Positions 24,475 through 35,905 of a stretch of 64,000 nt of DNA are shown here, in pieces. The notes under the pieces were generated by a model. The model was given only the letters and a program-made list of their open reading frames with translations, was not told the origin of the DNA and searched no databases. A program made the position numbers and the translations under genes. This DNA comes from Gigaspora margarita (lineage: Eukaryota > Glomeromycota > Glomeromycetes > Diversisporales > Gigasporaceae). Within the stretch, counting starts at the first letter, position 1, and each line of letters begins with the position of its first letter. The stretch covers positions 434,523 through 498,522 of the forward strand of contig WTPW01000188.1 in assembly GCA_009809945.1 (NCBI GenBank), in the 5' to 3' direction.

Positions 24475-25207
24475 CAGTCAGATCTCTCTATAATCACAAG
24501 TCAGTCGCACTCTATTTTGGTGATTGTATAGGGGTGTGACTATAAATAAATTACTTTGTTGCGGTCAAATGACCAAAGGTTAATAAATAATATATTTGTG
24601 CATATTTGAAATGCTATTAAAGATTTTAAAATATTTGATAGTGAATAACTTTTGAACCAGTGGCCCAATTTGGATAAAAGACCACCAGAGTGTTTTCTAA
24701 AGAGTATAAAATTGTCAAATCTAGTTACAAAATGCTAAGATCATTAAGGATTTTGCGCCTAGATATTTAAATTTAATCAATTTTTAAACATGTAAAGTGA
24801 CACAAATTCTTAATGATTACAGGAGTCTGTAATTGGATTTTAATGATCTTGGACTCATTAGAATCATCTCATTAAGATAAACATTTTGGTAGAAGTTTCA
24901 TTTAAATAAGACTGCTGCATCAAAAGTTATTTGCTGTCAAACCTTTAAGAATTTTTAATAGAATATTTTAAATAAACATGAATATCAGGCCATTTAGGTT
25001 TTTTAATCTATATTGGTCAAAATTAGTGACTATAAAGAGGGGGTTTAATAATATAATTGATAAAAAAATCAAATTTTTTTGTAATAGTGATTATAGATAA
25101 TTTGTGACTATAAGGAGGTTTTTACTATATTTAAGTCTGTTGCACAATATTGGGTGCTTATATAGAGGTGTGACTATATAGGGTGTAACTATAGAGAGTT
25201 CTAACTG
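24475..25207. mobile_element. pogo/Tigger-like non-autonomous element, copy 2 (inverted)
   Basis: The ends are CAGTCAGATCTCTCTATAAT and, inversely, CAGTTAGAACTCTCTATAG. The TA duplication is at 24473-24474 and 25208-25209. Read on the minus strand it matches copy 1 (5081-5833) along its length, for example AGCACCCAATATTGTGCAAC and AATTTGTGTCACTT. Both copies have diverged similarly, so neither looks recent. Confidence 0.88.
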
Positions 25208-25299
25208 TACTCAAATATTTTAGAAAATAAGTTAAATGCTATCTAGTTTAAAAAAACACTAACAAGTTACTTGTTCAGTAAGTTATTTACCAACCCAAG

Positions 25300-28160
25300 G
25301 TTCTTTAAATTCTTCTATAGGTTTTCTAGTTCATTCTCTTTTTGTCCATTACCTACTTCAAGAAATTAAACAGCAAAATGATACAAAAGCCAATTTTTTA
25401 GAAGTTATTAATAATTATCTAAATATTTATATAACTTGATTTGAAGAAGATAGAAAAAAAATATCTTTATAAAATTTTTAGTCTTAGACATTATCTACAA
25501 ATATTAAACAAACTCAATGAAGTTTTATTTAATTTCTAATAGTTATATAGTTGGTATTAAAATTTATAGTACAGATATTATTGCTGAAACTTGGTATGAT
25601 GCTAGTGACAAGGTAATATATATGATAACTTGGAAAAGTAAAAAAAAAAAAAGTCTGTAGCAAGCAATAAATCTGCAAGTAATAAAGCAACTTTATTTTT
25701 ACAAGTTTGTAATAATTTAATAAATTAATTGGTTTAAGATACTTTGTATATTATATTTATTAATATATTATTATAAATAGAATTTTATCCAATAACAATA
25801 AAACAACTTTTTCTGGAGTTGTATTGTTCAGATTTGATCTTGAATATCTAGAAAATAGATGAATTAATAATCTAAAAAAATCAAATTCAAAAAAATAAAC
25901 CTTTTTATCAACTTAACTCTGAAATACAAAACAACATATGACTTATAGTACTAGCTTATGATATTAATAGTAAGGTCGAGTCCTTAATTAATTTACATGA
26001 CTTTTAAAATACAAAATTAGAGCATATGGAGTAGAACCACAAATAATCTATGTGATATCATCTTTGAAAAATCGCTGATAAAGGCCTGTTTTTTTAAAAA
26101 GGTTATATTTGAAAAGTAGGTATTGGATAAAAAAGGTTATATTTGAAAATGAGCAATGAGCAAAATGAGTACATTTAAAAGAATGCTAATGGGGTAAGTT
26201 TTTTAAATGTTATATTTGAAATGTGCTAATTAAAATAGTAAAAGATGGGGCTTGTTTTTTTTTTAAAAGCTTATATTTCAAAAAATGGTAAGCATTTACA
26301 AACTTGCTACCTAATGTTTGAAATATAGCTAATATATACCAAACTAGAACTGCTAACCAAAAAAATTTTTACTATGATCCTCAAATATAACCTCATATAG
26401 ATTATTCAGGGTCCTTATAGAGTTAAATATTAATGGATCACCTATTAAATTACAAAATTCAAATTCAAAAAAATTAAAGCCACCAAAAACTTTTAGATTT
26501 ATTTGTTCATACTTGTAATGAATTATTAATTTCTTGTGATATATATCATTAGCTTGTAGCAATTATACCTGAAATAGAACATGGATATAAAGTTAATAAA
26601 AATTGACAAGAAATAACAAAAATTATAGATAATATTATTTCTGTTCATTTAGTTCAAATTAATGCTTTAATATTAAATGGAGCTTATCATTCTATTAAAA
26701 AGATCTTACTTTTTTTAATCTCTAAATTAGCTTATAGTAATTCACCTGTATTACAAATAGGTGATGTTATTCATATTAAATTAAGTAGTAACGGAATCAA
26801 GTTGGTAAATATCATAATCATGTAATGTTTACTGCTTGTATATTAAATAAACATGAAGCAGTTTAAGCCTATCAAAACAACATTGTATTTTTCTTTATAC
26901 AGGTATAGGACAATATGAATTTCTTCAACAAGCATTTAGTTTTTTAATTAATGAATTAACAATTTTAAATTTAGAAGGCATTATTGACTCAAATAACAAT
27001 TACTAGCAAATTGAATTTTGGTTCAGTTCTGATTGGAAATTTATGTTATTAGTTCTCAGTACTAAGGGCCAACAGCAAATTATTTTTGTCTTTATTGTGA
27101 TTGCAAGAATACAGATTGTTAGAATGTAGATCTAGAATTTGAAACTCATTTAATACTTAGGGTCATAAAAATTTAAATCTTTTACTATTTTTAGAAAACC
27201 AATATTGTATTCCAGATAAATTACATACAATGCTCCAAATTACTAATGTTTTATTCAAGTACCTTTTTTAGAATTATTGGTTAAACCTATGTTTAATAAA
27301 AAATTAAAAGTTAATACAGATATAACAATTCGTGAATGAATTAAAAGTCATTCACTCACTCAGTATTAATGTATTTAAATTTAAAGAACCTGAAACTCCT
27401 AAAGGAAGATGGCATTGGACATCACTTATAGGGCCAGATAAACTAGTTATTTTGGAAATTTTCTAATTAACTCATTTATACCAGGTACTATTCCATATTG
27501 GTTAATCAAGTTACAATTGATTAGTTGTTTTATATTAATGTTGTAATTAGTAGCTAAGTTATTTTAATATGCATTTTGGCTAATTGATTATAGCCAATTG
27601 ATCAATTAATTACTAATCAATTAATCAATTAATTGGCTATAATCAATTTTTAATTGATTTTTAAAAAATTTTTAGACCAACTAATTTTTTTGGTTTGATT
27701 TTAATACAGATTAATGAGGTGATGAAGTTTGAAAACTTTGAATAATTTTTACTTTTTATATAAAACAATGCATAAAATTAATCTAACAGATAATGATATA
27801 ATTAATTTTGAAAATATGTAATGAAAATGGATTAAAGATTTTTGCAAGCTAATAATTAAAACAAAAAAGAAACTATCTTACAGGAAGGACTCTATTAACA
27901 TAATGATATTACTCATACATGCACATACTTGCTTGTCATATACCAAAATTTATGAAATTTTTCTAAACAAAAATTTTGTCTTTACAATAGTTTTTATGTT
28001 CAGGTGTTGAAAAAAAACTATTATCATGTTCAACTATTTTATAGGGGCACTACAATAGGAGGTGGTAATTCTTCAAAACCTATAGCATATGAAATATGTT
28101 CATATGAAAACAGATAACTTTATTATAATATTAATGAAATGCTTTTAACTTACTTTAAAA
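25300..28160 (+). pseudogene. decayed protein-coding gene of unknown family
   Basis: Scattered coding blocks lie in order on the plus strand: LAYSNSPVLQIGDVIHIKLS (about 26727), LYTGIGQYEFLQQAFSFLIN (about 26892), QIEFWFSSDWKFMLLVL (about 27008), GPTANYFCLYCDCKNTDC with stops close by (about 27068), and KNYYHVQLFYRGTTIGGGNS (about 28012). The C-x2-C-x-C-x4-C cluster looks zinc-binding. Stops and frame changes are frequent and no single frame is long, so it is dead. It may be a transposase-like or lineage-specific multicopy gene. I cannot name it. Confidence 0.6.
27580..27645. repeat. AT palindrome inside the pseudogene
   Basis: GATTATAGCCAATTGAT and ATTAATTGGCTATAATC pair as an imperfect hairpin over about 60 bp. 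It is probably a small insertion separating two pseudogene blocks. Confidence 0.6.
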
Positions 28161-28216
28161 AATATACCAATTTTTAGAAATAAAAATTTAAATAACAACT
28201 ACATTTTGTTTACATA

Positions 28217-28250
28217 CTAGCATATTAGCCCGTGCCGGAGGCATGGGTTA
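28217..28250 (-). mobile_element. Helitron-like 3' terminus
   Basis: On the minus strand the sequence is a hairpin CCCATGCC-TCC-GGCACGGG (28247-28229), eight bases of spacer, then CTAG (28220-28217) followed by T. A short GC-rich hairpin 8-12 nt before CTRR, with insertion between A and T, is the diagnostic 3' end of Helitrons. The element would extend to higher coordinates. Its 5' TC end is not identified; the repeat-rich region to about 31100 is the likely body. Confidence 0.7.
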
Positions 28251-28549
28251 AGGGTAGTCAATTTAAATTAATGCATAGTAATTTATTAAACAATTAAATT
28301 ATTATGATTAATTATACATTGTCCTGAAGCACAATTGTTACTGTGAAATGAATTAAACTTCATACTTACGCTAGAAATTTATTGAATAATCATCGCAGTT
28401 TGCAAACTTATGTACTTTTTGATCAAATTTGTAGATCTCTGCACAGACATACAATCACTGCAATCACTGATAAGCTCGTCAACAAAGTGACGGAGCAGTC
28501 ATTATTTCGAGATCAGCTGATTTTATTGCAAATCATGTAGATTTTTTTT

Positions 28550-28909
28550 TTATAGTTTGTGTTTTGATTGAGGCTTCTTGTTTAAGAGTGGGATTTGTTT
28601 GTTGTTTTTGTTATAGTATCGTATAATTTTAGCAAATTTAGGTTTCGACGAATATTGGTAAAGAGAATATATTGAAGTAGGGCTAAGTGTATGAATGGTG
28701 GCTATGGGCATGCAGATATTAAGAAATGAAGTTATAAGGGTTTGTTGTTTCGCAATTGAAGAAGTTATCTTTGGTTTTGCTATCACTCGTCTTGGCTCTA
28801 TCTCCTGCCCTCCTATTTTAAGTGGCTTGCAAGTATTATTAGTATCAGTCACAGCTACAGTAGATACTGTAGTATGTTTTTTGGATTTTATTGCTGCATG
28901 GCAATGCAA
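28550..28909 (-). CDS. unidentified 119-codon open frame within the Helitron region
   Basis: The frame is open and has varied, non-repetitive composition (TVSTVAVTDTNNTCKPLKIG, then EIEPRRVIAKPKITSSIAK), rich in Ser/Thr/Lys with a Tyr/Lys/Asn-rich end. I recognise no domain. Upstream on this strand lies the 48-bp minisatellite, which is not open, so if real it is either a short gene or an exon of a captured fragment. Helitrons often carry host gene pieces. Confidence 0.35.
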   Translation of the reverse strand: MHCHAAIKSKKHTTVSTVAVTDTNNTCKPLKIGGQEIEPRRVIAKPKITSSIAKQQTLITSFLNICMPIATIHTLSPTSIYSLYQYSSKPKFAKIIRYYNKNNKQIPLLNKKPQSKHKL

Positions 28910-28918
28910 GGACCATTA

Positions 28919-29295
28919 GTAGCAATTTTTGGGCTCCACGGCTGCAGGGGCAGTGCAGTGACCCTTATTAATAGACAGTTAGAATCCATGGCTGCAGTAG
29001 CAGCAAGGACCTTATTAGTGAATAGAAGGCTCCACGATTGCAGTACAGTGCAAGAACCTTAAAATGAGCAGTTAGGCTTCGCGGCTGCAGTAGCAGTGCA
29101 AGGACCTTATTAATGGTAAGTTAGAATCCACGGCTGCAGTGGCAGTGTAAGGACCTTATTAATGAATTTAGGCTCTGCAGCTGCAGTAGCAGTGCAAGTG
29201 AATAGTTAGGCTCCGCAGCTGCAGTGGCAGTGCAAGGACCTTATTAATGGACAGTTAGGGTCCACAGCTGCAGTGGCAGTGCAAGTACCTAAAAG
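28919..29295. repeat. ~48-bp minisatellite
   Basis: Eight to nine copies of a 46-50-bp unit (one of 38). The minus-strand consensus has GTGGAGCCTAACTGTCCATT, then AATAAGGTCCTTGCACTGC, then CACTGCAGCC. It is GC-richer than its surroundings. Unit lengths are not multiples of three and the frame is closed, so it is not coding. Confidence 0.9.
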
Positions 29296-29685
29296 AGATA
29301 CACAAGATAATATCCCAATTCTCTTTTTAGCTATATATGTATGTTAGCTATCTTGCTTATGTTGTGGTTTCATGTTGTAGGCAGGGCATGGTGGGACCTT
29401 TGGGTTTAGGAAATTTGGGTCTAAATGGTCAGTAATTTATATGTCTGATAGGTTGAGAGAATGATTGGTACAGGTTCAGATAAGTTTTCATAGACTATTA
29501 GGTATTAGTTTCAAGTATGTAACTCTAGAGTTTTTTTTTGGATAGCGAACCTATTCGCATATGTTTTTTTGTATATAGCAATAAAGTAGCTAATCGAGCA
29601 ATAATAATTGAGCAATTGCTTGGTTGTTGTTCAGTTGCGCGATTTTGCAATAATTTTTAGTGAGCATAGATATACTGAAAAAAAT
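29296..29685. other. spacer in Helitron region
   Basis: Unique-looking sequence between the two tandem arrays; no gene seen. Confidence 0.4.
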
Positions 29686-29689
29686 TAAG

Positions 29690-30250
29690 CTTTATACTCA
29701 TGCTAGTAATTTATTGGATGATTAAATGATCATGGTTAATTGCATATAGAATGTAATTGTTAAAGTGAAAAGAATTAACTTTATACTCACCCTGGTAATT
29801 TATTGAACGATTAAATGGATTATGGCTAATCATACATCGTCTTAAAACACAATCATCAAAGGGAACAGAATTAAACATCATACTCACCCTGATGATTTAT
29901 TGAGTGATTAGATAATTCTCTTGAAACACAATCACGTTAAAGTGAGCGGAATTAAACATATTACTCGTCCTGGTAATTTTATTGAATGATTAAATATTTA
30001 CAGTTAATCGTACATTTGAACAGAATTAAATTTTATATTCATTCTGGTAATTTATTGAATGATTAAATGATTATATTCAATTATACATTTTTCTAAAACA
30101 CAATCGTTAAAGTGAACAAAATTAAACTTTGTACTCACCCTGGTATTTATTGAATAATTAAATGATTATGGTTAATTATACACACATTCTCTTGAAAACT
30201 ATCGTTAAAAGTGAAAAGAATTAAACTTCATTCTCACCCTGGTGGTCTGT
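29690..30250 (-). repeat. ~90-bp tandem repeat with splice-site-like junctions
   Basis: Seven units on the minus strand, and a detached one near 28371. Each begins GTGAGTATRAAGTTTAATTC and ends CAATAAATTACCAG, with one base (mostly G) between one unit's end and the next unit's start. Each unit therefore looks like an intron with 5' GTGAGT and 3' CAG. Junctions near 29702, 29963 and 30040 have lost the GT. This could be a tandemly duplicated intron in a captured gene, or chance. Confidence 0.65.
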
Positions 30251-30417
30251 TACAAATCTTTTTTTTTTGTCAGTGAAAGAAGTTAGCAGATCAAAAAGAT
30301 AACTAATCAGGGATACACCAGAAACGACTGGTCAGGCAAAATTGCTTTAAAAAAGTTTTTTCATAACTACATTTATGGATACAATATCATGCGTGAGCAC
30401 CTACTGAGTATCACGAT

Positions 30418-30610
30418 CAGTGTTTAAAATCTATATGCAGAATCTGCGAAATGCAAATTGAAAGTTAATTCCGCAAGCAAAAATTTTAGGAATCTGCGGA
30501 TTTTATTATGTGTTGCACATGTTGCGCATAATTTTTTGATTTTTTTATTATGTTTACAAGAATTGCTAAGTTTTTCTGCATATTAAAATAAAATTGAATT
30601 TTAAACACTG
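30418..30610. mobile_element. hAT-like MITE, 193 bp
   Basis: The ends are CAGTGTTTAAAAT and ATTTTAAACACTG, with an exact 8-bp duplication ATCACGAT (30410-30417 and 30611-30618). It contains repeated AATCTGCG words. The clean duplication suggests a fairly recent insertion into the Helitron region. Confidence 0.93.
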
Positions 30611-30681
30611 ATCACGATCAATTAACATATATGAAAAAATCTTGTACACATGCAACTTATTAGCAGAGCCTACTCACCATA

Positions 30682-30915
30682 TTAATCGTGAATGATTATC
30701 CCAATGCACAAAAAGTATTGCATACATGTTCCAAAAGTTAGATTAGTCTGGACTAATATGCTGGAGTTAAGTTTTATTTGATGAATGCACTTTACATTTA
30801 ACTGTAGTTTGTCGTTATGCATAATTAAACTAATACGGATAAGTTTCTGAAAATAGCAATTCATATTGCGAATTGTGGTCTGCTGCAACTTGAGTTTGTG
30901 TGTGGCCATTTGCAC
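30682..30915 (-). CDS. unidentified 77-codon open frame, possible captured exon
   Basis: The minus-strand frame starts MQMATHKLKLQQTTIRNMNC and ends at TAA just before ATATG|GTGAGTAGG, a good 5' splice-site match. About 110 bp upstream, CTTCAG|GTGAGTATG (30998-31012) is another. This could be an exon of a gene fragment in the Helitron. I recognise no domain, and the evidence is only open frame plus splice-like flanks. Confidence 0.3.
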   Translation of the reverse strand: MQMATHKLKLQQTTIRNMNCYFQKLIRISLIMHNDKLQLNVKCIHQIKLNSSILVQTNLTFGTCMQYFLCIGIIIHD

Positions 30916-31139
30916 CTCTGACTTGCTTTTATTCTCACAGTGATCCTTATTGTGTTAGTGATTGCCATTTAAGGCAGGACATTAAATTCATACTCACCTG
31001 AAGTTGGTTGCATCAATTCAGCTTTGAGCTTGATCAAACTAGTTCAGACTGGTTTCCACTATTGGTTTTAGGGCACCTTCCCCTGCTTGGCATCTTTTCA
31101 ATCTGTCGACCTCACGTCGACTCAAAAAAAAACTTGTTG

Positions 31140-32270
31140 CAATGATCATTAACAGGATTCACGGGTATTGCCATAGAATATTTTCTTGTTATGTTAATCA
31201 TGATTGCAAGTATTAACATCTTATTTTAAAATAAAATTTGTAAGAAAAAATAGAATACAGTACATACAAATGTATGAATACTGTATACTTAATATTCATG
31301 TAATATGTACACATATGCATAAATATTACATAAGTGCATCACAAAGCAAAAATGCCACCCCGTTACCAATATAATAATCAGCACAACCATTATGAAAAAG
31401 GATTATTTGGCACCGTTATTTCCCAACTCTGCCTTATTATAAGGATTTCAAATATAAACTTCACAAGCCCATAAGTCCAAGTGTAAATTTTTTTATTATA
31501 TTTCTCTTTGCCTATTCATACTTCTCAAAAAAATTTAAACTCAACTTCAACTATTTGTTTTGTTTCTGGATCTTTCTTCTTAGTCATTATCTTGATCTCA
31601 CTTTCCACTTTGGTTTTTTTTTGCCCCAATTAGGATGCACAAAGATATAGCTATTTCTTTGATACCTATCTCTTCTCTTATATATACATTTATATTTCTG
31701 CTAAGCTAGTTGATATTTGAAACCCAGTTCATGGTAAAAATATAGCAAAAAAGATTTTTAGGGCAATGTAAAGTAAATTGCTTAAAATCTTGGAATATCT
31801 AGTAAATATGAAGATGGGACTTTACATTTGCAAGAAAAACTAACTGAAACTGATGCAAGAACCAACTTGAAGAAAGTTCAAAGCCAAAGCTATGAGGTAC
31901 AACATGGTTATGTGGGTGTTTTTCATTTTATGAGCTTACAAAGACTTTTTTGTTAAATAGGTTTTATGATATAATAAGCAAAAAAAAGGGTTGTTTGATA
32001 TTATTATGATTATTAGATATGTAACTATAAACATTACATCTAATATTTTTATTAATATTTTTTATATCATTTTTATCATAAAAATTGGCCCATATATAAT
32101 TTTTTGATGAGATAGATTGTCTGTGAAATGATTGTTAGTGAAATGATTGCCACCTATTCAGAGAGTTAAAATAAAATAAAAATTCTCAAATATTAAATCT
32201 GCATTATATTAGGATTTAGTATATTTTAAATTAAATTTAATAACATATAATATATTTTAAAGACAATTAT
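31140..32270. other. AT-rich spacer
   Basis: No open frame of note. Near 32110-32150 GTGAAATGATTGTTAGTGAA is similar to the ends of the element at 23835-24095. Otherwise nothing can be supported. Confidence 0.4.
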
Positions 32271-32276
32271 CTTCAT

Positions 32277-32590
32277 CACTAGTGCGATGCATTACCACTT
32301 CCTAATCAATCAATCATTTTGTTTTTTTTTGATTTTACATTAATCAAAACAAAACAAATAGCAGCCTGGTTAAGTTTAGAGTTAGAGTTTGGTAGAAGTA
32401 TTGATTAGATGGCCCCAACTCAAAATTATGCAATAAATTTTTTTGTTAAGAAAAAATTGTAGTTTCATAGTCAAAATTTTAAGCTAGAAGTGATTTTTTA
32501 AAAATATAGCTATTTCACTTTGCTTTCACATTACACCTGATCCTGCATTCTGGTTGGTCAATTAGAGGATAATGATGCATCACACTGGCA
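32277..32590. mobile_element. MITE H of the shared-core group
   Basis: The ends are CACTAGTGCGATGCATTACC and, inversely, TGCCAGTGTGATGCATCATT. The core reads AGAGTTAGAGTTTGG, TTTTTTTGTTAAG, GTAGTTTCATAGTCAAAATT, then ACACCTGATCCTGC. The same core lies in other elements with unrelated ends. Confidence 0.75.
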
Positions 32591-32656
32591 ATAAATAATA
32601 ATTCTCTATTTTAAATTTAATTTTAAATACAAAAATTAATTTTATAAAGAAAATAA

Positions 32657-32974
32657 CTATTTGTACACAGTGTGTTTATACACAGTTATTTGTATAACAT
32701 ATAAATTAAACTAATTTTTGATAAAACAAAAATTAAAATTTAATTAATATTAGTGTTAGGATAGAGGCCTAGAATGGGTTAGACTTAGTTTATACTAATA
32801 TTTTGCAAAAAAATTTTTTCTTAGTCTTTAAAATAAAGTTTTATAAGCAAACTTTAAAGATACGATTAAATTTTAGTATTTTGCTTTGTTTTTATAGTAC
32901 AAAAATTGATCTATAGCTTGCATTTTTCTATTATATTTTGTGTAACTGTGTATAAACACACTGTGTACAGATAG
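32657..32974. mobile_element. MITE B of the shared-core group
   Basis: The ends are CTATTTGTACACAGTGTGTT and, inversely, CTATCTGTACACAGTGTGTT, both continuing TATACACAGTTA. The core contains TTAGTGTTAGGATAGAG and TTTATAAGCAAACTTTAAAG. It is closest to the element at 16680-16997, including the outside flank AGAAATGCTCT. Confidence 0.88.
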
Positions 32975-33184
32975 AAATGCTCTTATTGTTATTAAAAAAA
33001 AAATACATGATCTTTATTTGCATGTCCAACTTTCTCCAAAAACAATCTAAAATGAATCTATAAAACAAAAAAACTGCACTAATTATTATATTATATTCAA
33101 GTTAGTACAAGCAAAGTAATAATGAAATTATACTCAAAACCAAGCAATTCAATAAATAAAACTGGAATCAACAAATGATAAAAG

Positions 33185-33335
33185 GCTTAGGGTGTGACAA
33201 AAATCAGGTGGTTTTTTATAGAGAGAGGAGGGTAAAAATAGTGAAATTATATATAGAAACCTGACCAAATCTATATTAAGAGAAGGGGAAGAGGAGTAGG
33301 CCTCTAATAAAAAATAATCAGATGATTAATGACAC
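33185..33335 (+). repeat. dispersed ~150-bp repeat, copy 2
   Basis: Matches 15425-15575 in inverse orientation: GTGACAAAAATCAGGTGG, CCTGACCAAATCTATATTAAG, TAGGCCTCTAATAAAAAATA. No terminal repeats or coding sequence are visible. Confidence 0.7.
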
Positions 33336-33339
33336 AGCA

Positions 33340-34490
33340 CTTACCTAAAGCACACAAGGCCTACTTATCCAAAGAGCAATACAAACTAGTATTAAAAATC
33401 TGTTTTAAAATTTATGTTCTTATAAGAACATATTTATTTAATTAATGTTTTCAAATAAAAAAATTTTTTTATTTTCTTTTTTTATATGAGTATTAATAAA
33501 TTAATTTGCAAATCTGTGTAATCTATAATTGTAACCAAAAAGTTAAACCTAATTTGAAGTTAGGTTAAGGATTAGTTTTGGAATTGAAAAGTTTATATTT
33601 TGTACTAAAATTTTGCAAGAAAATATTTTTGTTAGAACTCAAAAGGTAGTTTCATATACAAAATTTTGAGTTATAATATATCTCATATATACATACTAGT
33701 GTACAATTCTCATTTAAAAATTATTAATATTAAAATAATCAAAATATAATTTATTTAATTGATGATCTGCTAGTCAATTAAAAAGGATTATAGTGTAATA
33801 TGATACAAATAATTATATAAATTACTGATGGTGGTCCTATAAGAAAATTGAACCAGATTGCATAGGTGGCATCAGATAGGCATGGGCCTTTGTTGCACAG
33901 ATCAAGATCTGGATTTGTATAGGTATGGTCCAAATTGGTACAGATTCTTTAAACTATGTAAGACTGTATGCCATGCCATATGGACCATAAATAGTTTAGG
34001 TTTTGTAGCAGTTTACTAGTTGAATCAGTATGGGTTTTGGTACAGGTATTGAATATAAATTTATGTGCTACTACAATAATAATGTGGATTAACTATTAAA
34101 ACATTACTTTGTATAAGTAATCAATATAATATGAACAAGCTAACTGTATATAAAGCAGAAATTTGTAAGGAATTTTTTTGTTAAAATACACAGGAAGCTT
34201 CATTAGTGAATTCATAAAATATTGCTATTTTTTAAAAAAAAATTCTTTACTAAGCTTTTGCTCTTCATAAAATGAGCCAACACATACTATGAGCCAACAC
34301 ATGTGTAATATACATATGCATATTATTTGAACATGCTATTTCATATGATATAATATTATGTGCCACTTTTTGCCAAAATATTTGTACTATTTTACTATGC
34401 CATTCCATAAATGTTCATGTATATGCCACAAAATCCTTGCCATTTCAAGCATTCCTGACACCAACCTGTCTGCAATTTGTACCACTTTTC
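33340..34490. other. AT-rich spacer with one core fragment
   Basis: Around 33545-33670 the shared MITE core recurs (GAAGTTAGGTTAAGGATTAG, TTTTGCAAGAAAATATTTTT, AGGTAGTTTCATATACAAAA); its ends are unclear. No gene in the remainder. Confidence 0.5.
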
Positions 34491-34493
34491 TTA

Positions 34494-35157
34494 TAGAATA
34501 AAATGCCTCAATCATCCAAGAAAAACTATTTTATTTACTAAGTTAATAAGTCTTGTCAATTAATTGAAAGTTGTAAAGCTCATTATGGTGAATCTAAAAG
34601 CAGTGAGATTATTAAAATCAGTCTAATAGATGCAAAGATATCTTCAAAATATAATTGGCTAACTAAATAAAAGTCACATATCAGTTTTCTGTGCCAGGTT
34701 ATATCGATCATGTAGCTGAACTACTAATTAGATTTCAAGATCAGGTGTAATGTAACACATTTATAAAACTTTCAAAACAACCATTCGTTTTGTCAAAAAT
34801 CTCATATTTACCAAAAGTTTGCATAAAAAACCACCTTTAGTGCACTAACAAAAAGTTCTTCTTGAACGATTTTACTATATGTCTTGCTATTTTGCCTCCT
34901 AACTCTAACCCTACCCCTAAAATTAATAATTCAAAAAATTTGCCTGCACCACATGATTGACATAACCTGGTACAGAATACCTACATGCATAAAATTCTAT
35001 ATAAACAATCATTTGTTTACATAAAATTTTATATAGTTGGCCAATTGTTTTTAACTATATTTGGCATCTATTGCTCCAATTTAGTGCCAATTTTAATAAT
35101 TCTATTACTTTTAGATTCATTATAATAAGCTCTACAATATTTAATTAAATTGACAAA
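34494..35157. mobile_element. foldback element, left part (split by LINE-3)
   Basis: The left arm (CATCCAAGAAAAACTATTTTAT...) mirrors the right arm. The outer 60 bp of the right arm lie on the far side of LINE-3 at 40789-40848 (CTTATTACTTAGTAAAAAAA, TAGTTTCTTGAGTAATTATA). An intact relative is at 40866-41150. It holds the MITE at 34689-34975 near its centre. Confidence 0.82.
34689..34975. mobile_element. MITE E of the shared-core group, nested in the foldback
   Basis: The ends are CTGTGCCAGGTTATATCGAT and, inversely, CTGTACCAGGTTATGTCAAT. The core is on the minus strand: CTAACTCTAACCCTACCCC with AGTGCACTAACAAAAAGTTC before it. 287 bp. Confidence 0.85.
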
Positions 35158-35510
35158 GATGAACATCTCAAGCAAAGAGGAATTTCATATTGCAAAAGAA
35201 ATTTTGAACTTTATATCCTTCTGGTCTAATGCTTACAAAAATAAAAAGAAAGATTCTGAAGTGGGCCTTCTAATAGACAAATGGTGGGAAAAGCATGTAA
35301 GAAATATCTCTAAGTCCAATAGTTATATGTCAACAGTAGACCTCTACTTCAAACAACTTATTTGTTACAATCATAATAATTTACCTGCCACTGAATGACA
35401 AATCAAAGGCAAAAAAAGTACATCAAGAGGTAATAAACAGATACATAAAAAGAAGCCCTAATACCTACTTTATAATCCTCAGAGATTTCAATGCTATTAT
35501 TAATCCAGAC

Positions 35511-35690
35511 TAAACTTGTTGGTAAAACTAATCTCTGATGGTGCACCAATAGTCAATCGATGGTGCACCATAAATCTGGTAAAACTAATGCACTAATAGT
35601 TATAGAAAAAGCTAATTTTCAATAGTGCTCCAATGGTATTTTGCTAGTGCACTAGTTTTTTGGTAAAACTAATTAGTTTCACCAACAAGC
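35511..35690. mobile_element. 180-bp MITE with ~11-bp duplication (Mutator-like)
   Basis: The inverted ends are CTTGTTGGTAAAACTAAT (35515-35532) and its inverse with one mismatch (35672-35689). The flanks carry TTAATCCAGAC twice (35500-35510 and 35691-35701). Inside, TGGTAAAACTAAT occurs three times (35520, 35577, 35661) and GATGGTGCACCA twice. A 9-11-bp duplication is typical of Mutator-type elements. Confidence 0.88.
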
Positions 35691-35905
35691 TTAATCCAGA
35701 CATTGACAAAGCATCTGAAATACAGAAAACTTCAAACAAAAAATTACTACTTCATAATTGGCTGAACAAAACCAATTTTGCTGATATATACAGATTTCTA
35801 AACCCAACTGAAAAAAGCATTTACTTGGACAAATGGTGTTAGTAGCACAAGAATAAACCAAATATGGGCTTCTAATGATCTCTTTCTTGGACTGCTAGCA
35901 GTTAA

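Noticed and set aside
28695-29062. Plus-strand open frames opposite the Helitron-region frame
   Set aside because: They are complements of the minus-strand frame or run into the minisatellite; no independent support.
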